Source: Phoronis australis (Eukaryota > Phoronida > Phoronidae). Taken from it: 39,528 nt of DNA. Position numbers and translations under genes: made by a program. This document shows positions 1-10,594 of the stretch, in pieces. The stretch's first letter is position 1. The number at the start of each line of letters is the position of its first letter. The stretch spans positions 1-39,528 of the forward strand of contig NMRA01001054.1 of assembly GCA_002633005.1 (NCBI GenBank), written 5' to 3'. A model generated the notes under the pieces. The model had not been told where the DNA came from. It saw only the letters and a program-made list of their open reading frames with translations, and searched no databases.

Positions 1-2218
1 ACATGGATGTGAGTTCGGGAAAATCGACAATCCAAACCGCGACTAGCAGACGACCATGACTAGCAGACGGCATACTTGAAGGAAGTAAGACCTGGTAACA
101 CACCAGGTGCCGCAAGTGAACAGTGACATCACGGCTTGTGTGTACGATCACAGATTTCGTGCATTGAGAATATACGAGTCGGTGGTCCACCTACTAAAAA
201 TAGCCTATGGTCACTTAGCATTTAGTACATTTGCCGTGGCACTAACAGATAGACTCTTGCCATTTGAACAACCAAAATCCCATCGTTCACAGTTTTGGCC
301 AGTTTCTGCTACAATTATACATTGTCACAGATGACAAAAATAAATGAAAGCTTTGTTCACATTTTTGGTGACAGCACATTAAAGGCCAAGTGTGGTGCCA
401 AAATGACTATTTTTACATCTAAAATACATTTATTGATAAAAAACTCAAAATACCGTGTCATAGCATACCCCAGTCGGTAATTAAGTAGGCCTTCGACAAT
501 ACGAAACGCCATCACGAACCCCATTTAGCGATAAAAAAAACTTGAGACGGCGCTCGCACCAATCGAAGTCTATGACATCATCGTTACCACGAATTTGGCT
601 TTTACCGTGTCTCCACAGTATTGAAGTCAGCAATGACTGGCCATTTAATTTAGTGCAAAATACGTGGAAAATCAAGGAAACACATTAATTTTTCAGTTCA
701 TGTCAGTTAATATTAAAATTAATCAAAATCACTACCTTTAGAATTTTTATTTAATTATTTAGCACACATTCTAATACGGGGCGGTATGGGAATCCCCGGG
801 AGTGTGACAGGTGTCGTCGAAACAGCCGGAAAAACAAAACGCTTAGTCTGAATTGTTATCAGCAATTTCCCAATGTTTATTATAAAGTGTAGTTTGTTTG
901 ATACGAAAACTTTGATGTTAGTAACTTTCCATTCATGTCTTTTTGAAGCCGAAGGTGTGAACGCTGCGCGATTCCAATACGGACGGCTCTCCAGTGTGTG
1001 TTCCGTATGGGTATAGAAGATGACAGGCCATTTAATTTGGTGCAAAATAATTAGAAACGTTAGGCTTACAGCACATATCAGCATGATCTTTTCGTACAAT
1101 GCAACTAAGTATATTCAAATTCATTGGAAATTTTATATTAGCAGCTCAATTTTCAAAATAAGTCACCTTGAAATGCTGCAACCCGTAATCGGTCAAGCTA
1201 AAAAAAATTGAAATTTAATAGCAACAGAACATTGTGCGTGTCTCTAATAAATTAAAACTACGTTCAAATAAAATCTGTATTGCATGAAAACATACCCAGT
1301 CATAAGAATTTGTAATCAATTGAATGTTTTAAATTCAGTATCAGAATTCCGTTAGTCCTACGGGAACGACTCAAATCAGACAGAATATTCCGGATTTGGG
1401 CTGGATTCCCTATACTCTGGGCCGGAACAGTAACACGAAATGTCGAAGTACACACTGCAGATTTTTTGTAGCCAACCAGCTAGCTGTTTGAAGGCTATCA
1501 CCAAAATACAGCTAGGTAACACTGTGACTTGAGCTCTGTTTTACCATAGACCATAGACTGTAGTCTATCACGGAATTTCATAGGCCCACCTACAGATCAG
1601 GTATGAGTTGTGTTAGTCAGCTCGTGAAACTTATATCGCAGAGCCAACGACCGAAGACAGGGGTGCATGCAAAATCTGGGAGACAATTCGGACACTCACC
1701 TTGCCCATTCAGTGCCGTCGTTTAAGGGAAGAACAATCTAATAAACGTCATTTTCTAGCATTTCTCTTGGCCTTTTGAGTTTTCTAACAAAGAAAGTCTG
1801 TTGTCTTTTTGAAACAGTACCCTCGTGAAACGCGCACGTGCCAAGCTAAAATCTTGCGACTACTTTTGGGACATGATAACAGCTTCGCAGCAGTAAAGTT
1901 TGTTCTAAATTCGGTTTGTTGGTCTTAAAAATGCTAATAACTTGTAACGAAATGAGACCAGTTCCGACAATTCGTTGTGACAGTACGCAACCTCGTGGCA
2001 GCAAAGAACAGTTGATAGAAGAATAAACCGGGGGGAGAAGAAACTGTTCAGGTCAGGTGACGTAATCGTCAAACGCAGACTCCCAAGACTGCACTTCAAT
2101 TTTAGCAGTAGATGAGCGGTAGGCCTAGAACGATAATTCTTCCAACACCGGTAAATAATTTGGTTTACTCCAAGAGCGGTGCAGCTTTTAATGACGCTAT
2201 TTCTGCATCAGATTTTAT
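1..2218. other. intergenic or intronic DNA, no gene recognised
   Basis: I find no exon that I can defend here. Open frames exist on both strands (for example 755-1099 minus), but none shows a recognisable domain or a good splice context. A short sequence containing GGCCATTTAATTT and TGCAAAATA occurs twice, at about 634-666 and 1020-1053 on the plus strand, so part of this stretch is probably an old dispersed repeat. Further exons of the minus-strand EGF gene should lie here or beyond the window edge. Confidence 0.5.
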
Positions 2219-2485
2219 TTAGTCCTTTTTACCCACATCGACACGAAGCTGTAGATTTTGTATACAGCTTTGCACCAAGCCTAAATCAGATCTTGCCGAT
2301 CGGGGAAGTTTGTCGCCAGGCCTTGTCGTGGATACGGATCTATTCCACGTATGGCACACGACGTGATTGGTGGGGAAGTTGTGCAAATGTATCCCATTGC
2401 CGCTGACTTTGCTACACCCGCACACCACGCAAAGAGGCCTTTTAGCCCAGAGATCGACAAGTGCAGAGCGTCCAAGAAATGGCAC
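2219..2485 (-). pseudogene. degenerate THAP-type zinc finger fragment
   Basis: The minus-strand frame carries the first half of a THAP (C2CH) DNA-binding domain. A CVVCGC pair is followed by a Gly-rich stretch, then H-x-H-N-F-P (family pattern H-x-F-P), then a Trp in HTWNR. The usual second half (C-x2-H-F) is not visible: the frame reads SARSDLGLVQS where Cys and His-Phe would be expected, so the copy looks decayed or lacks its next exon. THAP domains occur in P-type transposases and in host proteins derived from transposons. A second, better THAP signal lies at 21443-22466 on the plus strand. A chance match is possible but unlikely, because the Cys pair, FP and Trp occur in the right order and spacing. 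Confidence 0.5.
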
Positions 2486-2756
2486 TCAGTTGTTACGCAA
2501 TGGGCTTCCCAGTAAATTCATGGCCACGCTGATGTCATATGAACCACTTTACGCTGATTGGTTGAGATTTTTTCTGGGGCGCTCGAAGGGGCTACGAATT
2601 ATGAGCGGTGTAATTTGCGTTGCAATTAATTACTTTCCGTGGTATGTAAGAAGCAAAAACAATATTTTTTACGAACACTTTATACATGGATTTCTGGTGC
2701 CAAAAAGGTGTTTTAGCCGCTGGACGCTGTCTTTAACGGTACTGACGCTAACTTAC

Positions 2757-2990
2757 CCTCTGAACACTGTCCATAATTACTTCCAATTATGATACCATAA
2801 CTTCCATTTAATTGCATACTAGGTAAAGTTGGACACTTACCATCGGAACAATATTGAACACGTTCACAGTTCTTCCCGGCTCTGGTGGCAGCACAAACAC
2901 ACTGGTAATGCGCGATCCCATCGACACATGTTCCCCCAGCCTGGCATGGGTCTGATGCACACTCGTTGATATTCTGTTCACAATTGGGAC
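2757..2990 (-). CDS. exon: calcium-binding-type EGF module plus first half of a Sushi/CCP module
   Basis: The acceptor TTGACAACAG lies just above 2990; the exon is 234 nt and phase 1 at both ends. The first two bases complete the Gly codon left by the exon at 7824. The reading gives the end of the preceding EGF (PNCEQ), then a full EGF with NINEC, C-x4-C, GGTC, HYQC and the final Cys. The N-x-N-E-C start and the aromatic residue fit calcium-binding EGFs. The frame then reads CPTLPSMQLNGSYG...YGQCSEG, which fits the first two Cys and the NG and C-x2-G positions of a Sushi/CCP domain. There are two strong donors in the same phase: GTAAGTGTCC at 2840 would drop the CCP part, and GTAAGTTAG at 2756 would keep it. 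The second half of the CCP was not found downstream. Confidence 0.75.
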
Positions 2991-3818
2991 CTGTTGTCAA
3001 ACAACATAGCATAAGGATACTCATAAAGCTTTGTTCAAGCTGGTCAATGCCGCATGAGAAAATTCAATTTCGGCTTGAAATCCTGCATCCCAAATTTTAG
3101 GGACTTCCCAAACTAAAGACTGATGTATTACAAATGAAAAGCGCACCACAAAATGAATGACACATGCCACAGTACAACTAAGTCCTAACATGTTCGTTTT
3201 CATGGCAGTAACACGACTGATAATATTACAACACAACTGCAATGCACCACTGGACAAAAGACAAATAGATTTCACACAAGGTTCCTGAAACAGTCAGCCA
3301 CTGAGCACCTGCTGCACGTGAATAACCTTTCAACATAAAGCATACGACAATTCTATCACCAAAATTTCAAAACGCACGACCCCTCAAAGTGCTCCACCCT
3401 ATTCCAAACAAAACCCACAAGTGGGACAAAAGAATAAAAAGTGACACAAAAAACTACAAAAATAATTTGAGGTATCACTCATGGCCACATAACACACACC
3501 TCACAAATTTTCACACTGAAACGCCTATGCCAATCCTTCACTTATTGCGTGCTAAAATGTTTGCCAAGGCTGAGTACCTTTTGCAAACAACTTGAAATCA
3601 AGCAAGTATTGTTTTCAAACATCTAGACACTACAATCCATGCTTGTAATAGACTGATGTTCTTAACTTTTGTGGAGAAATTCAACAAAAAATAGAATTTC
3701 AGTTTGGTGGCTATACTGTGTTCTGAACACAAAATGAATTATGTAACCATACCATTCGTCCAACCCCATAATTACAGAGTATTACAACTTATATTTCCTA
3801 CAAAGAGCTCAATGTGTT
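2991..3818. other. intron, no feature seen
   Basis: This is the downstream part of the 4.8-kb intron of the minus-strand EGF gene. It is AT-rich. I see no conserved exon on either strand. Confidence 0.45.
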
Positions 3819-3991
3819 ACGATACTTACTGGATAGGGTTGAGTAATTTACAGGGGATCATTTTCGACACAAAACTCGTTCTTAAAAACATTTAGGCATT
3901 TTAAACCTACTTCACATTCACATCGTCGCTATATGTTGTGTTTCTAACTAATTTGACCAAGCAATCACAGAGACAATGAATTAGCTTGCCA
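3819..3991. repeat. direct duplication, copy 1 (173 bp)
   Basis: This block matches 4373-4545 nearly base for base (a handful of substitutions). It begins ACGATACTTACTGGATA and ends at the single N at 3992. The flanking sequence differs on the left side of the two copies. Position against an N suggests either an assembly join that duplicated a contig end or a true segmental duplication. Confidence 0.85.
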
Positions 3992-3992
3992 N

Positions 3993-4372
3993 AGAATTAA
4001 CCATTATGTAATACACCCCCAACATGAGGAATTGTAGTAAACATGTTTGTTCACTATATCCTGTTATGATTCATGTATGTCACTATATAAGTGTATGATC
4101 GCATGGATTGTAACAGACTCAGTAGTATCAGCAGAAGAGTATGCAATAAAACTATTATCCTCCTTCAGACTAGTATTATCCTTGGACCGCGTTCTCGCAC
4201 TGTGTCGCGCATTCAACGTTCCTAACCGAACAGAATGCCTTTCACTGCTAGCACATCAACAACTTGTAAATATGAAAACAAAAAATCGGCCAATAGGTGA
4301 CCTTTGTACTAATGACGTACCTTGGGATTCACACAGTCCACAACATGCAGTGTTATTCGTCAACACCACGTC
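3993..4372. other. spacer between the two copies of the direct duplication; LTR-like elements possible
   Basis: The spacer contains a TATATAAG box (4084-4091) followed about 60 bases later by an AATAAAA (near 4147). That arrangement is common in retrotransposon LTRs, but I could not find TG/CA ends with a target-site duplication. The LTR reading is weak. Confidence 0.2.
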
Positions 4373-4545
4373 ACGATACTTACTGGATACGGCTGAGTAA
4401 TTTACAGGGGATCATTTTCGACACAAAACTCGTTCTTAAAAACATTTGGGAATTTTCAACCTACTTCACATTCACATCGTCACTATATATTGTGTTTCTA
4501 ACTAATTTGACCAAGCAATCACAGAGACAAGGAATTAGCTTGTCA
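4373..4545. repeat. direct duplication, copy 2 (173 bp)
   Basis: Second copy of the 3819-3991 block, in the same orientation and offset by 554 bases. Confidence 0.85.
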
Positions 4546-5030
4546 AGTTCCACTTTAAAAATATTATCTAAAAATTGTGTATAAAAATGAATGTTCTATT
4601 TGAGTATTGCACATGATGCGGCTGACATAAATTCAACGGTCCTGTCAGTAACCCAAATCGGCCTTCGTTTAACTTTGACTCCTGCACGTGATGTGGCAAC
4701 TCTTGGGTCTGAACTGATAGCACTACAAATCATGGCTTTCCACAACAAATACTAGTTTTGTCCAATTGAAGAATCTCTATGAAAATCAATGAAAACAAAG
4801 TAGCAAGGTAGACAGAACTTAACGTCTCGTGTAACTTTTTCTTATAATTTTCCTAACATGTTTTCCCATAGCACCACACAGCATTCCTTAATTGCTAGTC
4901 CGAATCATAGGTTACCTTGGAAACTGTTTCACAGGTCATTATGTGCAATTATGTGACAGAAATATCTGTACCAGCCACCAATTCATGAATCAAATTTCCG
5001 TTTTGAGCACACACGTCATACATGTGTCTC

Positions 5031-5038
5031 TATAAAAG
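5031..5038 (+). promoter_or_regulatory. TATA box of the nested plus-strand gene
   Basis: TATAAAAG lies just after a CACGTCATACATGTG stretch. A transcription start about 25-30 bases downstream (near 5060) would give a first exon ending at the donor at 5143. The box is a perfect match to the consensus, and the coding exons downstream support it. Confidence 0.55.
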
Positions 5039-5059
5039 CGGCGTCAAAGAAACAGAACA

Positions 5060-5142
5060 TGTTAAAAATTTGTTGACGGCAGATTAACAAACAAGTCAGA
5101 CTAAGAGATTCTACCGTTGGGACCACCCACTAAAGTTCTAAG
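5060..5142 (+). other. probable 5' untranslated first exon of the nested gene
   Basis: The start is inferred from the TATA box. The end is the donor AAG/GTAATG at 5143. The only ATG inside (5069) opens a five-codon frame that stops at once, so this exon is probably non-coding. The next acceptor is at 5448-5449. Confidence 0.4.
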
Positions 5143-5449
5143 GTAATGATTATTTTTTATTATTAAAAGCATCGACGTACACATCACCTGTACGTATCTT
5201 CAGCATTGAGATCACGGGTTAAGTTCTCGTTTCTATCTAACCTCCCAATTTTTTATTAATTTTTGTCTTAACTTTCTTTTGGTTAATTTGTTAGTAATGA
5301 AAACATGGTAAAGTACACTTCACCTTGTGCCATGTAATTCCATAATCTGACACATATTCAACAATTTTTTGTTGAAACAACATTCTGTAAAGGGGTGGAT
5401 GAGAAGCCCAAAATCAAGACTTTTCTGTAAATACTTGGCAACTTCCTAG

Positions 5450-5606
5450 CATGAAGAGGCAGAAATACTCCAACAACCCAACTGACCCATTGATCTTTAT
5501 ACGGGTAACGCGGGATGTCAAACCCACGAAGGATTGTGGGAAACCGATCTACCGAAGTGCATTTCCAGTATTTGAAGATACCCGATCAGTAGAGCTCACT
5601 TCACAG
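5450..5606 (+). CDS. first coding exon of the nested plus-strand gene
   Basis: The acceptor CAACTTCCTAG precedes C-ATG, so translation would start at 5451, the first ATG after the splice. The 52 codons read MKRQKYSNNPTDP and end at the donor CAG/GTAGCA (5607), phase 0. Read without splicing, the frame stops 15 codons later at 5654. No known domain is visible. The phase-0 end fits the acceptor at 5869-5870 (CCACAG/CAG) and not the stronger-looking acceptor at 5840-5841, which would need phase 1. The exact junction is therefore uncertain. Confidence 0.4.
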
Positions 5607-5870
5607 GTAGCATTTCTACCTGACAGAACTGTCCCAGATACATTAAAGAAATGAGTTAAGGAACCGTTCACAAAAACCACAATTTTCAGGTGAAATAGTT
5701 TACTTGATGAGTGCCACTAAACCAGCAAACTCCACAATGTTGCTGTAGATGGCATTCATACACCAGCAACCTCCTTGCTTTAGTTAGTTTAATGCCTTCA
5801 TGACCTTGTAGCCAGTAACTGTACTCATTTTGTACTTCTAGAAGGTGAACAAACACAGAGATTGCCACAG

Positions 5871-6473
5871 CAGAAGAGAACAAGTATGTCTACAGACAGC
5901 GTATCAGTGCTTAACTTTAGAACAGAGAGCAAGATGACCAGTCCAGACATGAGCCCAATGAGCTTCGATTACAGTAATTTTGTAGCTATTGCAGATGACA
6001 GGTTATGGGACAAATCAGCACAGAGTATTGGTTTCGGGAGACACGAAACACCGTATCCCAAAGAGCGGAAAACCAGCAATGAGACTGGCATTGTTCTATC
6101 ACGAGAGCGGAAAATAAGTGACATTAGCGGGCTAGCGATTGCCGAAGCAGTGAAAAACACCCAAGCAGATCATGTGCGAAAAGCGTGGGAAGACATTTTC
6201 CCAGTAACTGATGCGAAAAGGGGAAAAGTACAGCGCATGAGTGTCATCTGCACTTCTCACAATGGCAACCGACACCAGACAGCTGATTACATGAGGGAGA
6301 CAAAGCCAGGTGTTAAAGTGCACGTTTCAAATAGGACTAAAATAAGCATGGCGTCAAGGGACAAGGGGGAACGATCGAAGACAGTGACATTCTCACAGAA
6401 CTTGACAACGGCATACAGCTACCCATTCCAGCAAGACAGTCAGAAGCGGACAAAGGTGTGCTGTATTCTTTGA
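5871..6473 (+). CDS. last exon of the nested gene: protein of unknown function ending in a CaaX motif
   Basis: About 200 codons stay open to the stop at 6471-6473. I do not recognise a domain. The protein is hydrophilic, rich in Ser, Thr, Lys and Arg, and lacks a membrane segment. It holds repeated basic-Ser sites (KERKTS, RERKIS) of the type phosphorylated by basophilic kinases. The last residues are KRTKVCCIL. A C-terminal C-C-I-L after a basic stretch fits a CaaX prenylation box, and the final Leu favours geranylgeranylation; this would attach the protein to a membrane. The frame is open upstream to another acceptor at 5841. A poly(A) signal follows at 6658. The gene lies wholly inside an intron of the minus-strand EGF gene. 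Function unknown. Confidence 0.5.
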   Translation, partial: QKRTSMSTDSVSVLNFRTESKMTSPDMSPMSFDYSNFVAIADDRLWDKSAQSIGFGRHETPYPKERKTSNETGIVLSRERKISDISGLAIAEAVKNTQADHVRKAWEDIFPVTDAKRGKVQRMSVICTSHNGNRHQTADYMRETKPGVKVHVSNRTKISMASRDKGERSKTVTFSQNLTTAYSYPFQQDSQKRTKVCCIL

Positions 6474-6657
6474 TATCTGACTCGGAACATTATTGTGCAA
6501 AACAGTGGGAAAACGTGAACACAGTATGGTCGAACAGTGAAATTTGTAGGCAAATAGACATTTTTGATAAATTGTTACTAGCCAGTGCAGCAGTCAGCCA
6601 CCAACACATGGTGTAATTCTGAGCGTATTGAGTTTTAAAGTGTAGAAGCCGTAGAAA

Positions 6658-6663
6658 AATAAA
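6658..6663 (+). promoter_or_regulatory. poly(A) signal AATAAA of the nested gene
   Basis: A canonical AATAAA lies 185 bases after the stop codon of the CaaX-ending exon, giving a 3' UTR of ordinary length. The 3' region between stop and signal has no other ORF of note. Confidence 0.5.
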
Positions 6664-6807
6664 GAATTGAAAAACAGGAAGTCACACACTCTTCCGAACC
6701 AACTGTTGTGTTTATACAATGCAATGTTCTCTGTGGGTGCAGTCTTGGAGATTCCACTATCTCGGTTCTAACTCTTGCCACAACTTGCAACTTTCACAAA
6801 AATACAC

Positions 6808-7290
6808 TTGATAAATTTCACAAAGATCTTACAGAGGGTTTGGGACATACAGCCACAGATGCAAAAAACAAACTGTCACTAGGGGACGCCACAGTAGTCC
6901 GACCCATCCAAAAATAACTAATATGCTATTCATAATTACAATGATCCTCTTAGTGGTTTGGCCAAGAGAAAGCCAGACTCGAAAACAGTGAAAATGGTAG
7001 ATAGGTGGGTAAAATACTTCAAATCCATAAAAATGGAAGGTAACGTTGTCTCTCAGCCAGATAACTATTTGAAAATCCATTAAGGAACTCCGAAGACACA
7101 GTGGCAAAAAATAAACATGCCACTAGAGGGCTCGGCCATAATTCGATCTGTCCCAAAATTTGCCCATGCCTACCCATCTATGATAAGAACAGACTTGCAC
7201 ACTTCCTGTACATCTATCCAGAGAGTTTGCAGATACAGCAGCATACACTGGATGCCAGACAAGACTCCAGACGGACAAGGACGACGCCAT
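6808..7290 (+). repeat. three-monomer repeat array, short copy (order B-C-A-B)
   Basis: Diverged monomers of about 115-140 bp start near 6808 (B, AAATTTCACAAAGATC), 6925 (C, ACAATGATCCTC), 7052 (A, TTTGAAAATCCATTAAGG) and 7192 (B). The same monomer types in the same order form the larger array at 11960-13380. The array ends in GGATGCCAGAC followed by a GACGACGCCATAATAC tail, and the larger array ends similarly. It lies in the same intron as the nested gene. Small minus-strand ORFs here are by-products of the repeat. Confidence 0.75.
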
Positions 7291-7322
7291 AATACACTCA
7301 CATATCAATACATGGGCACATA

Positions 7323-7823
7323 AACTCTATGTTCTTATTGTTAACACGGTCAATCCTAAAACATTTGGAGAAAGTTTGAAAACTCCTTACAAAGTGTACT
7401 ACCAGCAGCTGCGACAAAATTAATGCTTTATGTGTCTGAGTTACACAACGACATCGGGGAAAGACCGTTGACTTCAAAACACAAAATCCAGTTTACTAGA
7501 TATTGAGAAAGTATCTTATTTCTTATTTGAATAATCCTTTTGACATTCCACGCAGGAACAAATGGGGCCCTAGCAGGTGAAAGTACCAGCTTTGTGCAAA
7601 ATCTTCAGAACAGAATTTAGTATCTTTTTAACTGACCAACAGACCAAACACAAGTCATCTCTAAGTTGACCAATGTCACGACTGTGATGAGACTGCCATC
7701 AATACATGGGAACAAGAGACCACACCCATCCTCACTACTAGACCTTTGACTTCAATTTACCCGAAATAAGAACAAGGTCAAAGGTTTGCCTATCAACCCG
7801 CTTATTTGAAACACAAATTATAC
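7323..7823. other. intron, no feature seen
   Basis: Intron sequence immediately downstream (in the gene's direction) of the exon 7983-7824. Nothing recognisable was found. Confidence 0.5.
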
Positions 7824-7983
7824 CTTGATATCCCGGCTGGCATGCACACTGATAGCCATTCACGACATCGACGCATGACCCACCATTTTGGCAGGGGGAG
7901 CTGACGCACTCATCTAGTTGGACTTCACACTGTCTACCAGCAAAACCCCGTTGGCACCTACAGCGGAAACTTCCATCCTCAAT
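7824..7983 (-). CDS. exon: second half of one EGF module and most of a calcium-binding-type EGF
   Basis: The acceptor CCGTTGTTGTAG ends at 7984 and the donor is G/GTATAA at 7823; phase 0 in, phase 1 out, 160 nt. The exon reads [20 protein letters not shown], which completes the EGF started in 9185-9109. It then reads [15 protein letters not shown]...[13 protein letters not shown], a calcium-binding-type EGF whose last Cys lies in the next exon (PNC). Joining across both introns restores normal six-Cys spacing in each module, which is the main support for the exon borders. Confidence 0.85.
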
Positions 7984-9108
7984 CTACAACAACGGATTAT
8001 TCTGTAGCAATGTCAATGAAATCAACAAGACACCTCCTGCTCTTGCTGATACATCCAACAGTCTCACAGCACTCAACATGAAATTTGAATATTCTAATCA
8101 ACAGAAAAGGTTATTTGTAAAAGTGTCGCCATTTGAGGAAAACCCTTCCAACTGGACGTGTTACAAGGATGGGAAATATCTACCTAAATTTTTAATGATC
8201 AATGAAAATGAATAGATTTCAGGGGGTCTCTGGTTTGATCCCTGGTCAGGGTATAAATCTTTTCGGAAGCTGTCTTGATGGACTTATCAAAGGCCTTTGA
8301 CATCATTTAACCATCTCCACAGTAATGTACTCCTTAACAAGAACACAATGTGAATTTACAGAAGCGTGCTTTAGTATCTGATTTTGAAGGAAAAGAAGCA
8401 TGGTAATTTTATGGGAAACGGTAAAATCTCACCAATTAAGGTTACACGTACCACTATTTCACAAAAAAAACATTAAAAACATTGGCGCTGACTATGGAAA
8501 ATCCCAGACACACTTTCTCTATGAATTTTTGCAGAAGTTTTAATACAGAAAACTTGGAGAATGCTGGTGAAAGGATTTTTCCCAATCAATGTACCTTAGT
8601 TTTAAAAACAACACTTTTGCCAAAAAGGCATGATCACGTAACCACAAAAATGGTACAGTGTTGTGGATGACATGATTAGATTTTTCTCTGTCAATTCCTA
8701 GTTTCAGAAAATGTATTACTTTGTGAATTGACGCGTCAGTTACTTACTAATAATAAATATTTCAAGAAGGCAAAATTTTAATTAGAGATACGCATAACCT
8801 TAAGGCCACAATATGGCCGACAGGTGAACTAACACAGAATGAAGGCTCCTATCAGTCTTAAGTTGTATACCATGATACATACCATCAGACAGTGTTTTGA
8901 AAAAGTGAAGGCATTCACAACTACAAGTTAGAAGCTTTTGAAATCAAAAAAAACGCTAATTTTGACAATTATTTTAGTCCAAAAATGGTGAAACGTTACC
9001 ATTTCCATCCCAGAATGCAACACCAGAAAAACGTTCCGATGAGTGCAATCGGTGGCCTTTTTAGCAAACAGCTACATGTAGTTACTGTATTGATAGGAAA
9101 TTACTTAC
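7984..9108. other. intron, no feature seen
   Basis: Intron between two halves of one EGF module. ORFs such as 8482-8670 and 8985-9239 on the plus strand have no recognisable domain; the latter overlaps the EGF exon in antisense. Confidence 0.6.
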
Positions 9109-9185
9109 ATAACAGTTACCGGAGTTCTGACACGGCAGCAACGAACATGGATTTGTTAGCTGACTACAGGTTGAGCCACTGTAAC
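9109..9185 (-). CDS. short exon: end of one EGF module and first half of the next
   Basis: This 77-nt exon has acceptor TTTCTTAG/GT and donor TAT/GTAAGT; phase 1 in, phase 0 out. It encodes 25 residues, YSGSTCSQLTNPCSLLPCQN and then SGNCY. The first Cys completes the EGF of exon 10594-10468. The rest gives Cys 1-3 of the next EGF, finished by RCRC in exon 7983-7824. Without this exon the flanking exons are in incompatible phase (1 versus 0); with it, both junctions work. Confidence 0.85.
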
Positions 9186-9658
9186 CTAAGAAATGGATAT
9201 AAAGTGGTCTGTTTAGTTAAACAAAATAAACAGCAATAAGTGTGACTAAAACACATAGAATGCTAAACTACAAGTGTTATGGGTGAACGCCACTAACTTA
9301 GGCAACTGCGTGTCAAATAAATAATTTTGCGTGGCTGAAGTTTAATATACTTATGCCACGTATTAAAACTTTTAAAAAGATTTAATCCAAGTTGTTTCAC
9401 TAACTCCCATGCAAATAAAGCTAGTCACGTGACCGTACAATAATTGTTACACAGACACCTGACAAAGTTATTGCGTGGGCATATCGAAACGTGTCGTATC
9501 AAGTTTATTTTGATGTTTTATGGGCACAAATATCAGGGATCACGTACTGGAGTTTTCAGTTATTCCAGCAAGGAAACCAACCATACTGTATTCGACAAAA
9601 AAAGCTTTAAACTGGTAATGAACCCGCGTTCTGTCAAAGAGGCGAAACTTTGATTTCG

Positions 9659-9745
9659 ACTACTCACCACTATAAAATTGGTCTCCACTTCTTGTTCTTT
9701 ACTCAATTGAGAAGTGAGTTCAGGGTTTGCATGGAAATGACTGTC
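9659..9745 (+). repeat. dispersed repeat with a conserved core, copy a
   Basis: The core AAATTGGTCTCCACTTCTTG and the following TTTACTCAATTGAGAAGTG recur, with changes, on the minus strand at 15519-15600 and on the plus strand at 30757-30832. The flanks are unrelated, as expected for a dispersed, SINE-like or MITE-like element. It lies in an intron of the EGF gene. Confidence 0.6.
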
Positions 9746-10467
9746 AGTCATTTCTCGATACCCTGCTCGACGCAAAAAACGACACGCCGTGAAAAGCTAA
9801 ATTCAGTTGAGGCTTTTGCAGCCCTGAAATCACCTCCAGTTTAACTAAGGATCAGTATGCAGTCTAAATCAAAGACCTTCGGGTGGTTTTTGTGATGGAA
9901 GGCGGGTTCATAGCAGCTTTATTAACACTTCCCTCAAAAATGTGCTGGCTTAACCGGCCAAATGTATCAAATAGAAATTAAATTCTGTCAAGTCTGTGTG
10001 GACAATAAGTTAAGGTTGCGTGCGACCTTGTCTGGGTATAGAGCCCAGTAAGTACAATATCATAGATTTTAAATCAGTAAAAGAGATTCTGTAGAGGTTG
10101 GTTTTTGGCATTATACTAGTCTGCTACTAATGCAGTCATGTATGTAATGTCTTTTTAGTAAAATTTAACACAAAAATTTCATAGTTAGCAAAAACAACAG
10201 TACCAATAACATAACTTTTGTTTGACACGAAATCTCAAAAATGCTGCTAAAATTTTCTAACCTATCATTTTGTGTTCGTTTTATGCACCTTTTGAATTTT
10301 TCCTGTTTTTGATAGCCCTTCATGCAAAACTGTAACATTTTAAAAACAATTTGTCTTGAAGAAGAGAGTATAAAGCATGATGATGTCTGAAAGTTCCACA
10401 CGAGTCCATACTGCCATGTCTGAGAGAAGCTGTTCTGAAATTTGAAGGTCCTAAATAACATCAATAC

Positions 10468-10594
10468 CTGGCTTGCAGCTACAATGATAGCCAGACCGAA
10501 GAGCTGTACAGACGCCGTTCAGACAAGGTGAGGGGTCGCAAACTCTGGGATTAATTGGTGGTAGACTTGTTGTAGTCACGGCAACAGAAATCAA
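10468..10594 (-). CDS. exon: Thr-rich linker and EGF module
   Basis: The acceptor ACTTTTAG/TTG and donor CCAG/GTATTG give 127 nt, phase 0 in and phase 1 out. After LISVAVTTTSLPP, a Thr/Pro linker continuing the mucin-like region, the exon reads VCDPSPCLNGVC...GYHCSCKP. This is Cys 1-5 of an EGF module; the sixth Cys comes from the 9185-9109 exon. Confidence 0.85.

Noticed and set aside
755-1099. 114-codon minus-strand ORF followed by AATAAA, as a last exon of the EGF gene
   Set aside because: No domain, no clear acceptor in phase 1, and part of it overlaps a short repeat also present near 634-666.
1321-1465. Possible minus-strand exon after AATCTGCAG
   Set aside because: The acceptor tract is A-rich and the reading lacks the Trp and Cys spacing needed for the second half of a CCP module.
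2367-2792. 141-codon plus-strand ORF
   Set aside because: It lies antisense to the THAP fragment and reaches the end of the EGF/CCP exon; no domain and no splice support.
4084-4152. Solo LTR with TATA and AATAAA
   Set aside because: No paired TG/CA ends or target duplication; kept only as a remark on the spacer.
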